Origin: Allofranklinella schreckenbergeri
GTDB taxonomy: Bacteria; Pseudomonadota; Gammaproteobacteria; Burkholderiales; Burkholderiaceae_C
Assembly (NCBI RefSeq): GCF_003703475.1
Contig: NZ_RDQM01000010.1
Location: forward strand, 62,001 to 126,000
Direction: 5' to 3'
DNA: 64,000 bases
Positions 33,971 to 50,054 of the stretch are shown here, in pieces. A program made the position numbers and the translations under genes. Every line of letters starts with the position of its first letter. Positions within the stretch are counted from its first letter, which is position 1. The notes below the pieces were generated by a model. It worked only from the letters and a program-made list of their open reading frames with translations, had not been told where the DNA came from and searched no databases.

Positions 33971-35455
33971 ATGTCCAGCTCCCCAGCCCATGCGGCGGTT
34001 TTGCCCGATGGCGCGGCTTCGGGTGATGATGAGCCTGATATTGCGCTGCTCAAGCGCTTTGACGTGCCAGGCCCGCGCTATACCTCCTACCCCACGGCCG
34101 ACCGGTTTGTAGAGGCGTTTGGCCACGCGGATGCGCTGGGCGCTTACGCTGTGCGCCGCAGTGTGGCTGCGCAGGCGGCGCGGCCGCTGTCGATGTATAT
34201 CCACATCCCGTTTTGCGAGTCGCTGTGCTACTACTGCGCCTGCAACAAGATCATCACCCGCCACCATGAGAAGGCGGTGCCGTATCTGGATGATTTGGAG
34301 CGCGAGTTGGCGCTGGTGGCGGCGCAATTGGCGCCTGAATCAGCCGCTGAATCGGCCCTTGGCGCGCCACCCGCTGCGGCAGGGCTGCCCAAAGTGTCGC
34401 AACTGCATTTGGGCGGCGGCTCGCCCACGTTTCTCAGCGATGCGGAGCTGGCGCGGCTGATGCAGATGCTGCGCGCGCGGGTGCAGTTCACGCAGGCGGC
34501 GGAGTTGTCGATCGAGGTCGATCCGCGCACGGTGGATGCGCAGCGGCTGGCGCATTTGCGGGCGCTGGGGTTCAATCGATTGAGTTTTGGCGTGCAGGAT
34601 TTCGACGCCGCCGTGCAAAAGGCGGTGCACCGCCAGCAATCGACCGAGGCCGTGTTTGCGCTGATGCAGGCGGCGCGCGCGCTGGGGTTTGAGTCCATCA
34701 ACGTCGATCTCATTTACGGCCTGCCGCTGCAAAGCCAGGCCACGTTTGCGCAGACGTTGCAAACGCTGGCCGATTTGCGGCCCGACCGCGTGGCGCTGTA
34801 CGCCTACGCGCACCTGCCCGAGCGCTTCAAGCCGCAGCGGCGCATCGACAGCTTCAAGCTGCCCAGCGCGGGCGAGAAGGTGGCCATGCAGGCGCAGGCG
34901 CTGCGGGCGTTGCGGCAAGCGGGGTATGTGGAGATCGGCATGGACCACTTCGCCTTGCCGCAGGACAGCCTGAGCATTGCGCGCCAAAACGGCCTGCTGC
35001 ACCGCAATTTCCAGGGCTACAGCACCCAGGCCGATACCGATTTGATTGGCCTGGGCGTTTCGGCCATCAGCAAGATTGGCGCGGCCTACAGCCAGAACGT
35101 CAAGGACGTGCAGAGCTACCACTACGCGCTGGCGCAAGGCCATTTGCCGGTGGCGCGCGGCCTGGCGCTGGGCCGCGACGATCTGATGCGCCAGAGCATC
35201 ATCATGGCCTTGATGTGTCAGGGCGTGCTGAGCATGGATGCGGTGGAGCAGGCCTGGCTGGTGGACTTCCCCGGCACGTTTGCCAGCGAACTGCAAACGC
35301 TGGCCCAATACCAGGAGGACGGCCTGGTGCGCCTGGGCCAGCGGCAGATTGAGGTCACGCCCAAAGGCTGGCATTTCGTGCGCGCCATTGCGATGGTGTT
35401 CGACCGCTACTTGCAGGCCGACCAGCGCCGGGCGAAGTTCTCGCGGATTTTGTAA
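33971..35455 (+). CDS. hemN: Oxygen-independent coproporphyrinogen III oxidase
   Basis: Radical-SAM enzyme that decarboxylates coproporphyrinogen III in anaerobic heme synthesis; 494 residues. The iron-sulfur motif IPFCESLCYYCACNK (CxxxCxxCxC) is that of true HemN rather than HemW. PRYTSYPTADRF, HLGGGSPTFL, SIEVDPRT and FGVQDFD are further HemN segments. ATG 33971 is the family start; the frame is open 16 codons upstream. The perfect FNR box predicts induction at low oxygen. Confidence 0.95.
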   Translation: MSSSPAHAAVLPDGAASGDDEPDIALLKRFDVPGPRYTSYPTADRFVEAFGHADALGAYAVRRSVAAQAARPLSMYIHIPFCESLCYYCACNKIITRHHEKAVPYLDDLERELALVAAQLAPESAAESALGAPPAAAGLPKVSQLHLGGGSPTFLSDAELARLMQMLRARVQFTQAAELSIEVDPRTVDAQRLAHLRALGFNRLSFGVQDFDAAVQKAVHRQQSTEAVFALMQAARALGFESINVDLIYGLPLQSQATFAQTLQTLADLRPDRVALYAYAHLPERFKPQRRIDSFKLPSAGEKVAMQAQALRALRQAGYVEIGMDHFALPQDSLSIARQNGLLHRNFQGYSTQADTDLIGLGVSAISKIGAAYSQNVKDVQSYHYALAQGHLPVARGLALGRDDLMRQSIIMALMCQGVLSMDAVEQAWLVDFPGTFASELQTLAQYQEDGLVRLGQRQIEVTPKGWHFVRAIAMVFDRYLQADQRRAKFSRIL

Positions 35456-35473
35456 GCACCTGTCCCGACCACA

Positions 35474-35550
35474 ATTACACATCAAAGTAAAAATTACTTT
35501 ACGAATAAATTGCCGAAACAAGGTTATTTTGTTTCCTTTTGATTTGTAAT
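35474..35550 (+). repeat. Family 1 interspersed element, copy G
   Basis: One of the best copies: ATTACACATCAAAG at the left, TTGCCGAAACAAGGTT at 35510-35525 in the centre, CTTTTGATTTGTAAT at the right end. It lies between hemN and the glnA control region. Confidence 0.8.
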
Positions 35551-35594
35551 ATAAAGGCTTTGGCGGCGTCTTTGCAAGGCGTTGGCGCGCGGAT

Positions 35595-35628
35595 GCACCA
35601 AAACGAAGCGCGCGCCCCGTTTTGGTGC
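35595..35628. promoter_or_regulatory. Candidate NtrC half-sites upstream of glnA
   Basis: GCACCAAAAC (35595-35604) and GTTTTGGTGC (35619-35628) are exact complements and match NtrC half-sites, but the spacer is longer than in the standard 17-base site. They lie about 140 bases before the expected sigma-54 start, a typical enhancer distance. Confidence 0.5.
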
Positions 35629-35726
35629 CGGGGCGCATGCCTCGCCGTGGGGCGCAGGGCGCGCGCGGCAGCCTTTGCGGGGGGCTTGGCCTGCGTTTTC
35701 CTTGGGCCGACGGGGCCTGCCAGCGC

Positions 35727-35743
35727 CTGGCACGGCTTTTGCT
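35727..35743 (+). promoter_or_regulatory. Sigma-54 promoter of glnA
   Basis: CTGGCACGGCTTTTGCT contains TGGCACG-N4-TTGC, an exact match to the -24/-12 consensus. It ends 43 bases before the glnA ATG. Confidence 0.82.
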
Positions 35744-35785
35744 TTGGATGCTCCGTCACATTTCCCACGTAACAGGAGCGCCCGC

Positions 35786-37207
35786 ATGGCAAAAGCAAAA
35801 ACCGTCGATGACGTCATGGCAATGATCGAAGAAAACGACATCAAGTTCGTTGACTTCCGCTTCACCGACACCCGTGGCAAAGAGCAGCACGTCACCGTGC
35901 CGATTTCCCATTTCGATGAGGACAAGTTCCACAGCGGCCATGCATTCGATGGCTCCTCGGTGGCAGGCTGGAAAGGCATCGAAGCCTCGGACATGCTGCT
36001 CATGCCCGACCCCGACACTGCCAACATCGACCCCTTCTTCCAGGAGCCCACCCTCTTTCTGACCTGCGACGTCGTCGATCCGGCCGACGGCACGCCCTAC
36101 GAGCGCGACCCGCGCAGCATCGCCAAGCGCGCCGAGGCCTATCTGAAAGCCTCCGGCCTGGGCGACACCGCCTACTTCGGCCCCGAGCCGGAGTTCTTCC
36201 TCTTTGACGGCGTGCGCTGGGAAAACAGCCCCGGCAAGGCTGGCTTCGAGATCGAGGAGTACGAAGCGCCCTGGAACACCGGCGCGCGGCTCGAAGGCGG
36301 CAACCGCGGCCACCGCCCCACGGTCAAGGGCGGCTATTTTCCTGTGCCGCCGGTGGACAGCACGCAGGACATGCGCGCCGAGATGTCGTTGGTGCTTGAG
36401 TCACTGGGCATCCCCGTGGAGGTGTTTCACCACGAAGTGGCTGGCGCAGGCCAGAATGAAATCGGCACGAAGTTCAGTACCCTGGTTCAGCGCGCGGACT
36501 GGACACAGCTGCAAAAGTACGTCATCCACAACGTGGCCAACCTCTACGGCAAAACGGCCACCTTCATGCCCAAGCCCATCGTGGGCGACAACGGCTCGGG
36601 CATGCACGTGCACCAATCGGTCTGGAAGGACGGCAAAAACCTGTTTGCCGGCGAGGGCTACGCGGGCCTGTCGGACTTTGCGCTGTACTACATCGGCGGC
36701 ATCATCAAGCACGCGCGCGCGCTCAACGCCATCACCAACCCCGGCACCAACAGCTACAAGCGCCTGGTGCCCGGCTTTGAAGCGCCGGTCAAGCTTGCCT
36801 ACTCGGCCAAGAACCGCTCGGCCTCCATCCGCGTGCCCTTTGTCAGCAACCCCAAGGCCCGCCGTGTGGAGGCGCGCTTTCCCGATCCGCTGATGAACCC
36901 CTACCTGGGCTTTGCCGCGCTGCTCATGGCCGGGCTCGATGGCGTGGAAAACAAGATCCACCCCGGCGAGGCGGCCACCAAGGACCTGTACCACCTGCCG
37001 CCTGAGGAAGACGCGCTCATCCCCACCGTCTGCCACAGCCTGGACCAGGCGCTGGAGGCGCTGGACGCTGACCGCGCCTTCCTCACCAAAGGCGGCGTGT
37101 TCACCGACGCCATGCTGGACGCCTACATCGAGCTGAAGATGGGCGAAGTCACGCGCTTTCGCCAGGCCGTGCATCCGCTGGAGTTCGAGATGTATTACTC
37201 GCTGTAA
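35786..37207 (+). CDS. glnA: Glutamine synthetase, type I
   Basis: Dodecameric enzyme that condenses ammonia and glutamate to glutamine; 473 residues. It has the [12 protein letters not shown] loop, [10 protein letters not shown] and [13 protein letters not shown] metal ligands, [27 protein letters not shown], and the adenylylation tyrosine in [10 protein letters not shown], so it is a GlnE-regulated GSI-beta. AGGAG precedes ATG 35786. The upstream sigma-54 promoter and NtrC-like sites, together with ntrBC 8 kb downstream, imply nitrogen-limited induction. Confidence 0.97.
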   Translation: MAKAKTVDDVMAMIEENDIKFVDFRFTDTRGKEQHVTVPISHFDEDKFHSGHAFDGSSVAGWKGIEASDMLLMPDPDTANIDPFFQEPTLFLTCDVVDPADGTPYERDPRSIAKRAEAYLKASGLGDTAYFGPEPEFFLFDGVRWENSPGKAGFEIEEYEAPWNTGARLEGGNRGHRPTVKGGYFPVPPVDSTQDMRAEMSLVLESLGIPVEVFHHEVAGAGQNEIGTKFSTLVQRADWTQLQKYVIHNVANLYGKTATFMPKPIVGDNGSGMHVHQSVWKDGKNLFAGEGYAGLSDFALYYIGGIIKHARALNAITNPGTNSYKRLVPGFEAPVKLAYSAKNRSASIRVPFVSNPKARRVEARFPDPLMNPYLGFAALLMAGLDGVENKIHPGEAATKDLYHLPPEEDALIPTVCHSLDQALEALDADRAFLTKGGVFTDAMLDAYIELKMGEVTRFRQAVHPLEFEMYYSL

Positions 37208-37334
37208 AGCGCCTGCCGTCACGATGGGCCGTCACGATTCGTTGTCACGGCCCGCTCCCGGCGCTGTCTGGGCGGCCCCGCCGACTTGCCCCACCCCAAA
37301 ACGCACAAGAAAACCGAACAAGAAGGAGTACGCC

Positions 37335-42122
<4,788 letters not shown>

Positions 42123-42166
42123 GCCTGCGCCTGCCTGTCCGCACACACCAAAAAGGAACCACGATC

Positions 42167-43654
42167 ATGGGAAAACCCACCGGCTTTCTGGAATACCAAC
42201 GCATCGAGCCCGGCTACCTGCCCGTGCAAGCCCGGCTGAAGCACTACAAGGAATTCGTCATCGCCCTTGACGAAGCCCAGGCACAGACCCAGGGTGCGCG
42301 CTGCATGGACTGCGGCACGCCGTTTTGCAACCACGGCTGCCCGCTGGGCAACGTCATCCCGGACTTCAACGACCTGATCTACCGCCAGGACTGGGCCAGC
42401 GCGCTGGAGGTGCTGCACAGCACCAACAACTTCCCCGAATTCACCGGCCGCATCTGCCCTGCGCCTTGCGAGGCCGCCTGTACCCTCAACATCAACAGCA
42501 TGCCCGTGGGCATCAAATCCATCGAGCAGGCCATCATCGACCACGCCTGGGAAGCCGGGGCGGTGCAGCCCCGGCCTGCGGCGCACAAAACCGGCAAGCG
42601 CGTCGCCATTGTCGGCGCCGGCCCCGCCGGGCTGGCCGCCGCGCAGCAACTGGCGCGCGCCGGGCATGCCGTCACCCTGTTCGAGAAAAACGACCGCCCC
42701 GGCGGCCTGCTGCGCTACGGCATCCCCGACTTCAAACTCGACAAAAGCCACATCGACCGCCGCATTGCGCAAATGCAGGCCGAAGGCGTCACCTTCCGCA
42801 CCGGTGTGCTCGTTGCAGGCCCCGACGGCCTGGGCGCGGGCAGCAAAGTCACCAACTGGGCCGGTGAAACCATCGCTCCCGAAACCCTGATGGCCCAGTT
42901 CGACGCCGTGCTGCTCACCGGCGGGGCCGAGCAAAGCCGCGACCTGCCCGTGCCCGGCCGCGAGCTGGACGGCGTGCATTTCGCCATGGAGTTTTTGCCC
43001 CAGCAAAACAAAGTCAACGCGGGCGACGCGCTGCCCGGCCAGATCCGCGCCGAGGGCAAGCACGTCATCGTCATCGGCGGCGGCGACACCGGCAGCGATT
43101 GCGTGGGCACCAGCCGCCGCCAGGGCGCCGCCGAAGTTACCCAGTTCGAGCTCATGCCCATGCCGCCCGAGCAGGAAAACAAAGCCCTGACCTGGCCCTA
43201 CTGGCCCCTCAAGCTGCGCACCAGCACCAGCCACGAAGAAGGCTGCACGCGCGAATTCGCCATCGCCACCAAGGCCTTCGTGCCCGGCAAAGGCAAGGAC
43301 AAAGGCCGCGTTGCCGCCGTCAAAACCGTGCGCGTGCAATGGCAGGACGGCCAAATGCGCGAAGTGCCCGGCAGCGAGCAAACCCTCAAGGCCGACCTGG
43401 TGCTGCTGGCCATGGGCTTCGTCAGCCCCGTGCCCAGCGTGCTGGCCGCCTTTGGCGTGCAAACCGACGCGCGCGGCAACGCCCAGGCCAGCGCCGAGCC
43501 CACCGGCGGCTACGCCACCAACGTGCCCAAACTCTTCGCCGCAGGCGACATGCGCCGCGGCCAATCGTTGGTTGTCTGGGCGATCCGCGAGGGAAGGCAA
43601 GCCGCCCGTGCCATTGACGAGTTCCTGATGGGGTTCAGCGACCTGCCCCTTTGA
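42167..43654 (+). CDS. gltD: Glutamate synthase (NADPH) small subunit
   Basis: FAD/NADPH-binding partner of GltB; 495 residues. The N-terminal cysteine clusters are [17 protein letters not shown] and CPAPCEAAC. The FAD motif is [21 protein letters not shown] and the NADPH motif is [29 protein letters not shown] near the C-terminus is diagnostic. Co-directional with gltB, and convergent with ntrC. Confidence 0.97.
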   Translation: MGKPTGFLEYQRIEPGYLPVQARLKHYKEFVIALDEAQAQTQGARCMDCGTPFCNHGCPLGNVIPDFNDLIYRQDWASALEVLHSTNNFPEFTGRICPAPCEAACTLNINSMPVGIKSIEQAIIDHAWEAGAVQPRPAAHKTGKRVAIVGAGPAGLAAAQQLARAGHAVTLFEKNDRPGGLLRYGIPDFKLDKSHIDRRIAQMQAEGVTFRTGVLVAGPDGLGAGSKVTNWAGETIAPETLMAQFDAVLLTGGAEQSRDLPVPGRELDGVHFAMEFLPQQNKVNAGDALPGQIRAEGKHVIVIGGGDTGSDCVGTSRRQGAAEVTQFELMPMPPEQENKALTWPYWPLKLRTSTSHEEGCTREFAIATKAFVPGKGKDKGRVAAVKTVRVQWQDGQMREVPGSEQTLKADLVLLAMGFVSPVPSVLAAFGVQTDARGNAQASAEPTGGYATNVPKLFAAGDMRRGQSLVVWAIREGRQAARAIDEFLMGFSDLPL

Positions 43655-43766
43655 GGCACGCGGATCGCCCTTTGGGTGGCGTCGTGGCGTGGCCGGGGCG
43701 TCTGTTGTGAATTGGTGCGCATGCGGCAATCCGGGGGGGGGCGCCAGCGCCGCGTCGGTGTTTTAG

Positions 43767-43809
43767 CTCGTCATTCCCGCGCACGGCTTGCCCTCGCGGG
43801 AGTGACGAG
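43767..43809. repeat. REP-like hairpin after gltD
   Basis: CTCGTCATTCCCGCG (43767-43781) pairs with CGCGGGAGTGACGAG (43795-43809) with one G-T pair. The GTCATTCCCGCG core resembles short palindromes dispersed in many proteobacterial genomes. It may act as a terminator between convergent gltD and ntrC. Confidence 0.6.
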
Positions 43810-43861
43810 GTGGCGCTTGCAGAGAGTGTCTTCATGAGAATTGGAATTGCCCTGGCGCGAC

Positions 43862-43939
43862 ATTTCAATCAAAGGAAAAATCACTCTAATACCATACTGC
43901 CGAAAATGGCATATTTATTTTCCTTTTGATTTAGAAATT
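43862..43939 (+). repeat. Family 1 interspersed element, copy H
   Basis: ATTTCAATCAAAGG at the left, ATACCATACTGCCGAAAA at 43900-43917, CTTTTGATTTAGAAATT at the right. Lies 28 bases from the ntrC stop. Confidence 0.75.
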
Positions 43940-43967
43940 GGGGTGCGCCGCATGACAGGCGGGCCGA

Positions 43968-45467
<1,500 letters not shown>

Positions 45468-45483
45468 GGGCTGCGGGGGCGGT

Positions 45484-46575
45484 TCAGGGCAGGGGAAGGA
45501 GGATGCGGAAATCGGTCTGCCCGGGCTGGCTGTGCAGCTCGATCAGGCCGCCGTGCTGCTGCACGAAGGTTTGCGCCAGCGCCAGGCCCAGGCCGGTGCC
45601 ATCGTCGCGGCCCGAGACCAGGGGCAGGAACACCCGGCTGCGAATGGCCTCGGGCACACCGGGGCCGTTGTCGATGATGTGCAGCCGCAGGGCCAGCCGG
45701 TGGCGGGTTTTGCCGATGGTGATTTGCCGCGCCACGCGGGTTTTGAAGCGGATCAGCGCATCGCCTGCCGCGCGGCGCACGGCCAGCGCCTGCGCGGCAT
45801 TGCGCGTGATGTTGAGCACGGCCTGGATGAGCTGTTCGCGGTCGCCATGCAGGGGTGGGATGGAGATGTCGTAATCACGCTCCAGCCGCAGCCCTGGGGC
45901 AAACTCGGCCAGCACCAGGGCGCGTACGCGCTCGCATACTTCGTGGATGTTGACGGGCGCCAGTCGCTGGCGGTGGCGGTGCGGCGCCAGCAGGCGGTCC
46001 ACCAGCGCCTGCAGGCGGTCACACTCGTGGATGATGACCTGGGTGTACTCGCGCAGGCTGGGGTCGTGGTCTGTTTCCATCTCCAGCAGCTGCGCCGCGC
46101 CGCGAATGCCGCCCAGCGGGTTCTTCACCTCATGCGCCAGGTTGCGCAGCAGCTCCTTGCTGGCTTGCGTCTGGTCCAGCAGACGCTCCTCGTGGTCCTG
46201 CCGCGCTTGCTGGGCGCGCGGCAGGCATTCGAGCAGAAACTCCCCCTCGCACTCGCCTGCGGAGATGGTCACGTGCACCGGCAAGGCTTCGCCGCCGGGG
46301 CCGCGCAGCTCATCGTCGTAGCGCAGCGAGGCCAGCTCCTGCCGCGCCACCGCTTGCAGCGCGCCGCGCAGCGCCGCCGCATCGCCAGCGAAGTGAAACA
46401 CTGGCAGGCCCGCCAGATGCTGGCGCGAGAGGTGCAGCGCGTCCTCCAGCGCGGCGTTGACGAACAGCACCCGCCCATCGCCATCGACCACGGCCAGCAG
46501 CGTGGCCAGGGCGTCGAAGGCGTGGAAGCGCTCGGTGGGGGAGGGCAGCAGGGCAGGGGGGCGGGGCGGGGGCAT
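45484..46575 (-). CDS. ntrB: Nitrogen regulation sensor kinase NtrB
   Basis: Cytoplasmic histidine kinase that phosphorylates NtrC under control of PII proteins; 363 residues. An N-terminal PAS domain (AVVDGDGRVLFVNAALED) is followed by the H-box LAHEVKNPLGGIRGAAQLL and the ATP-binding N and G boxes (NITRNAAQAL, IDNGPGVPE, GTGLGLALAQ). ATG 46575 follows an in-frame Pro-rich lead, so a slightly later start is possible. Divergent from pncB. Confidence 0.95.
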   Translation of the reverse strand: MPPPRPPALLPSPTERFHAFDALATLLAVVDGDGRVLFVNAALEDALHLSRQHLAGLPVFHFAGDAAALRGALQAVARQELASLRYDDELRGPGGEALPVHVTISAGECEGEFLLECLPRAQQARQDHEERLLDQTQASKELLRNLAHEVKNPLGGIRGAAQLLEMETDHDPSLREYTQVIIHECDRLQALVDRLLAPHRHRQRLAPVNIHEVCERVRALVLAEFAPGLRLERDYDISIPPLHGDREQLIQAVLNITRNAAQALAVRRAAGDALIRFKTRVARQITIGKTRHRLALRLHIIDNGPGVPEAIRSRVFLPLVSGRDDGTGLGLALAQTFVQQHGGLIELHSQPGQTDFRILLPLP

Positions 46576-46721
46576 GATGCGAAAAGTGTACGCGCCCGGG
46601 CGTGCGGCGCAGGTGGTGCAGTCCGCGGCACGCTCTACCGCTCTACACTAGCGCGCCTTCCGTCCGGCCTGTTGCACGGCTTTGTTTCCGCGTTTTTCGC
46701 ACTACTAGGGGCACCCCTCCA

Positions 46722-47921
46722 ATGGCGCAACCCATCATCACCAGCTTGCTCGATACCGATCTCTACAAGTTCACCATGTGGCAGGCGATGCTGCACCGGC
46801 ACCCGCAGGTGCAGGCGGAATACCGCTTTGTGTGCCGCCAAAAGCCCGAATTTGCGCTGGCGGGCCTGATTGACGCGGTGAACGCGGAACTCGATCACCT
46901 CTGCCAACTGCGTTTTACCGAGCAGGAGCTGCATTACCTGGGCGGCTTGCGCTTCATCAAATCGGACTTCATCGATTTCTTGCGCATCTTCCAGTTCCAG
47001 CGCGCGTTCATCCAGGCCCGCGTGGAGGGCGATGCGCTGCGTATCGAGGCCAAAGGCCCGCAAGTGCATGTGATGGCGTTCGAGATTTTCGTGCTGGCCA
47101 TCGTCAACGAGCTGTACTTTCGCCAGTTCGACGCCCAGGCCGCGCTGGCCGAAGGGCAGCGGCGCTTGAGCGCCAATGTGGAGGAACTCAAAACCCTGGG
47201 CCGCGAGGCGGCGCTGCGCCACCCGTTCGAGCTGTTCGACTTCGGCGTGCGCCGGCGCTACTCGCGCGCCTGGCAATACCACGTGGTTAAAACCTTTGCC
47301 GAGGAAACGCCGCAATGGTTCAAAGGCACCTCCAACGTGCGCCTGGCTATGGATTTGGGCATCGTGCCCATCGGCACGATGGCGCACGAGTATTTTCAGA
47401 CCTACCAGGCGCTGGGCGTGGTGCAGTTGCGCAACTTCCAGAAAGCGGCGATGGAGAGCTGGGTGCAGGAGTACCGGGGCGATTTGGGCATCGCCTTGAC
47501 CGATACCGTGGGCATGGATGCGTTTTTGCGCGACTTCGATTTGTACTTCGCCAAGCTGTTCGACGGCTTGCGCCACGATTCGGGCGACCCCATCGTCTGG
47601 GGCGAAAAGGCGCTGGCGCATTACGCCAAGCTGCGCATCGATCCCCACGCCAAACGGCTGGTGTTCTCCGACGGGTTGACGGTGCCCGAGGCGCTGCGCA
47701 TCTACCACCACTTTGCCGATCGCACCCAGTGCGGCTTTGGCATCGGCACGCAGTTGACCAACAACATGGGGCTTCAGCCCCTGTCCATCGTCATGAAGCT
47801 CACGCGCGCCAATGGCCAGCCGGTGGCCAAGATCTCGGACACGCCCGGCAAGCTGCTGTGCGAGGACCAGACGTTTCTGGACTATCTGCGCCAGGTCTTT
47901 CAAGTCGGCATGCCCGCCTGA
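46722..47921 (+). CDS. pncB: Nicotinate phosphoribosyltransferase
   Basis: NAD salvage enzyme that joins nicotinate and PRPP; 399 residues. [18 protein letters not shown] is the family N-terminus; the phosphohistidine region is GTMAHEYFQ and the phosphate-binding loop is [11 protein letters not shown]. The start at 46722 (MAQPIITS) matches the family; the frame is open 40 codons further back into the ntrB promoter. The next gene acts in the same pathway. Confidence 0.95.
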   Translation: MAQPIITSLLDTDLYKFTMWQAMLHRHPQVQAEYRFVCRQKPEFALAGLIDAVNAELDHLCQLRFTEQELHYLGGLRFIKSDFIDFLRIFQFQRAFIQARVEGDALRIEAKGPQVHVMAFEIFVLAIVNELYFRQFDAQAALAEGQRRLSANVEELKTLGREAALRHPFELFDFGVRRRYSRAWQYHVVKTFAEETPQWFKGTSNVRLAMDLGIVPIGTMAHEYFQTYQALGVVQLRNFQKAAMESWVQEYRGDLGIALTDTVGMDAFLRDFDLYFAKLFDGLRHDSGDPIVWGEKALAHYAKLRIDPHAKRLVFSDGLTVPEALRIYHHFADRTQCGFGIGTQLTNNMGLQPLSIVMKLTRANGQPVAKISDTPGKLLCEDQTFLDYLRQVFQVGMPA

Positions 47922-47982
47922 ACGCGCACGGGCGTATCCCCTGTACTGCCACCTACGCACCACCCACATTTGAGGAGGCCGC

Positions 47983-49110
47983 ATGAGCGCACCCCCAAGC
48001 CCCACATGGGACGTGGCCGTTTTCATCGGCCGCATGCAGCCGCCGCACAACGGCCATTTGGCCATGCTGCGCCATGCGCTGGCAGCGGCGCGACAGGTCG
48101 TCGTCGTGCTTGGCTCCGCGCACCAGGCGCGCACGCCCAAAAACCCCTTCACCTGGCAAGAGCGCCAGGCCATGCTGCATGCAGCCTTGCCCGAGGACGA
48201 GCGCGCCCGCGTGCACTTTTTGCCCATGCGCGACTTTTACGATGAAGCCCGCTGGGTACAGGCCGTGCGTAGCGCCGTGGCGCAATGGGTGCGCACGCAT
48301 GGCGCGGCAGCGGTGGCGCCGGTGGGCGGCGTTGCCGATGCGCCGCCGCGCATTGCACTGGTAGGCCATTTCAAGGACGCCAGCAGCGCCTATCTGGCCC
48401 AGTTCCCCGGCTGGCAATTGCTGGACTTCCCCCGCCAGGGGCAGACCGACGCCACCAGCGTGCGTGACGCCTTGTTCGCCGCCCCCGACACCCCCGCTCT
48501 GGCCGCCGCGCTGCGCCGGCATGTGCCCGAGGCCGTGGCCCAATGGCTCCTGCAATGGCGCGCAGGCGGCGAGCGCGGGCGCGATGAGAACTTTGCCCAG
48601 TTGCAGCAGGAGTGGCAGATGCTGCGCGACTACCGCCAATCCTGGGCGGCAGCGCCTTATCCGCCCACCTTCGTCACCGTCGATGCGCTGGTGCAATGCC
48701 AGGGGCGGGTGTTGCTGGTCGAGCGCGGGCAACTACCCGGCAAAGGCTTGTATGCGCTGCCCGGCGGCTTTCTGGAGCCGCGCGACACGCTGTGGCAGTC
48801 CTGCCTGCGCGAGCTGCGCGAAGAAACCGCGCTGGCGCTGGATGAAGCCGCCTGGCGTCAGGCGCTGCGCGGCATCCGGGTGTTCGACCACCCCGACCGC
48901 AGCCTGCGCGGGCGCGTTGTCACCCAGGTTTTCCACTTCGATTTGGGCTATGGCGAGCCGCCGCGCGTGCAAGGCGGCGACGATGCCCGCACCGCGCTGT
49001 GGGTGCCCATCGACGCCATTGCCGCCATGCCCGAGCGCTTTTTTGACGACCATTTCTTCATCCTGGATGTGCTCTTGCAGCTCACCCACCAGGTCGCACC
49101 CCAGCCATGA
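47983..49110 (+). CDS. nadM: Bifunctional NMN adenylyltransferase/Nudix hydrolase
   Basis: A 375-residue two-domain protein. Residues 9-200 are a NadM-type adenylyltransferase with VFIGRMQPPHNGHLAML and TDATSVRDALF. Residues 225-360 are a Nudix hydrolase: GGFLEPRDTLWQSCLRELRE then ETAL; the first Glu of the canonical Nudix box is an Asp and the later Gly is an Ala, so activity on ADP-ribose should be tested. AGGAGG lies at 47971-47977 region before ATG 47983. The stop overlaps the start of the next gene (ATGA). Together with pncB it forms an NAD-salvage pair. Confidence 0.9.
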   Translation: MSAPPSPTWDVAVFIGRMQPPHNGHLAMLRHALAAARQVVVVLGSAHQARTPKNPFTWQERQAMLHAALPEDERARVHFLPMRDFYDEARWVQAVRSAVAQWVRTHGAAAVAPVGGVADAPPRIALVGHFKDASSAYLAQFPGWQLLDFPRQGQTDATSVRDALFAAPDTPALAAALRRHVPEAVAQWLLQWRAGGERGRDENFAQLQQEWQMLRDYRQSWAAAPYPPTFVTVDALVQCQGRVLLVERGQLPGKGLYALPGGFLEPRDTLWQSCLRELREETALALDEAAWRQALRGIRVFDHPDRSLRGRVVTQVFHFDLGYGEPPRVQGGDDARTALWVPIDAIAAMPERFFDDHFFILDVLLQLTHQVAPQP

Positions 49111-49949
49111 ACGAAACGCCCCCGCTGGAGCACTGGCCCAGCCCCGATTGGGATGCGCTGGGCACGCGCGACTTCGCCCGGGCCAGCGCCGCCTTGCGCG
49201 CGCGCAGCGTTGCCATCCTGCCCGTGGGCGCGACCGAGCAGCACGGCCCGCACCTGCCTCTGTGTGTCGATGCCGCCATCACCGCCGGCATCGTCGCCGC
49301 CGCGCGCCAAGAGTGGCTGGGCATGGCCGAGGGCCAGCGCCCGCCGCTGTTGTTTTTGCCACTGCAAGCCATCGGCTTCAGCCCCGAGCACGCCAGCTTC
49401 CCCGGCACGCTCACGCTCTCCATCCACACCCTCATCGGCCTGTGGGGCGACATCGGCGCCAGCGTGGCCGCCAGCGGCCTGCGGCGGCTGCTGATCTTCA
49501 ACAGCCACGGCGGCCAGGTCAGCGTGATGGACATCGTGGCGCGCCAATTGCGCCAGCAGCACGGCCTGCTGACCTACAGCACAAGCTGGTGGCAACTGCC
49601 GCGCCCGCCCGCCCTGCAGCCTGATGCGCACGAGGCGCGCTTTGGCATCCACGGCGGTCAGGAGGAAACCGCCCTCATGCTGCACCTGCACCCCGAGCGC
49701 GTGCGCATGCAGCACGCCGCGCGCTTTGACACCAGCGCCCAGTGGCGCGCCCAGCGCTACCCCATCGTGGGCAACGGCCACAGCGCCAAAATGGGCTGGA
49801 TGATGCAGGACTACAACCGCGACGGCGCGGCGGGCAACGCCCTGGCCGCCACCGCCGAGCAAGGCGCGGCCCTGGTGGACAACGCCGCGCGCCAACTGCT
49901 GGCGCTGGCCGCCGAGATCAGCGATTTGCCCTTGCCTGAGCCAGGTTGA
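49107..49949 (+). CDS. Creatininase-family amidohydrolase
   Basis: A 280-residue member of the creatininase/MftE/FAPy-deformylase family. The zinc and substrate motif GATEQHGPHLPL, the FNSHGGQ segment and HGGQEETALML are clear. Substrate specificity cannot be read from sequence; the family includes creatinine, FAPy and mycofactocin-peptide hydrolases. Its ATG overlaps the nadM stop by four bases, so it is translationally coupled and probably works in pyridine-nucleotide or related heterocycle metabolism. Confidence 0.8.
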   Translation: MNETPPLEHWPSPDWDALGTRDFARASAALRARSVAILPVGATEQHGPHLPLCVDAAITAGIVAAARQEWLGMAEGQRPPLLFLPLQAIGFSPEHASFPGTLTLSIHTLIGLWGDIGASVAASGLRRLLIFNSHGGQVSVMDIVARQLRQQHGLLTYSTSWWQLPRPPALQPDAHEARFGIHGGQEETALMLHLHPERVRMQHAARFDTSAQWRAQRYPIVGNGHSAKMGWMMQDYNRDGAAGNALAATAEQGAALVDNAARQLLALAAEISDLPLPEPG

Positions 49950-49972
49950 GTCATGGGCGTTCGTACGGGCTA

Positions 49973-50050
49973 AATTCACATCAAAGTGAATTCAACTCGA
50001 ATGCCACAATGCCGAAATAGGGTGTTTCTATTTCCTTTTGATTGGTAATT
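49973..50050 (+). repeat. Family 1 interspersed element, copy I
   Basis: AATTCACATCAAAGTG at the left, AATGCCGAAATAGGGTGT at 50008-50025, CTTTTGATTGGTAATT at the right end, five bases from the stop of the next gene. Sits between convergent genes. Confidence 0.78.
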
Positions 50051-50054
50051 TTGA

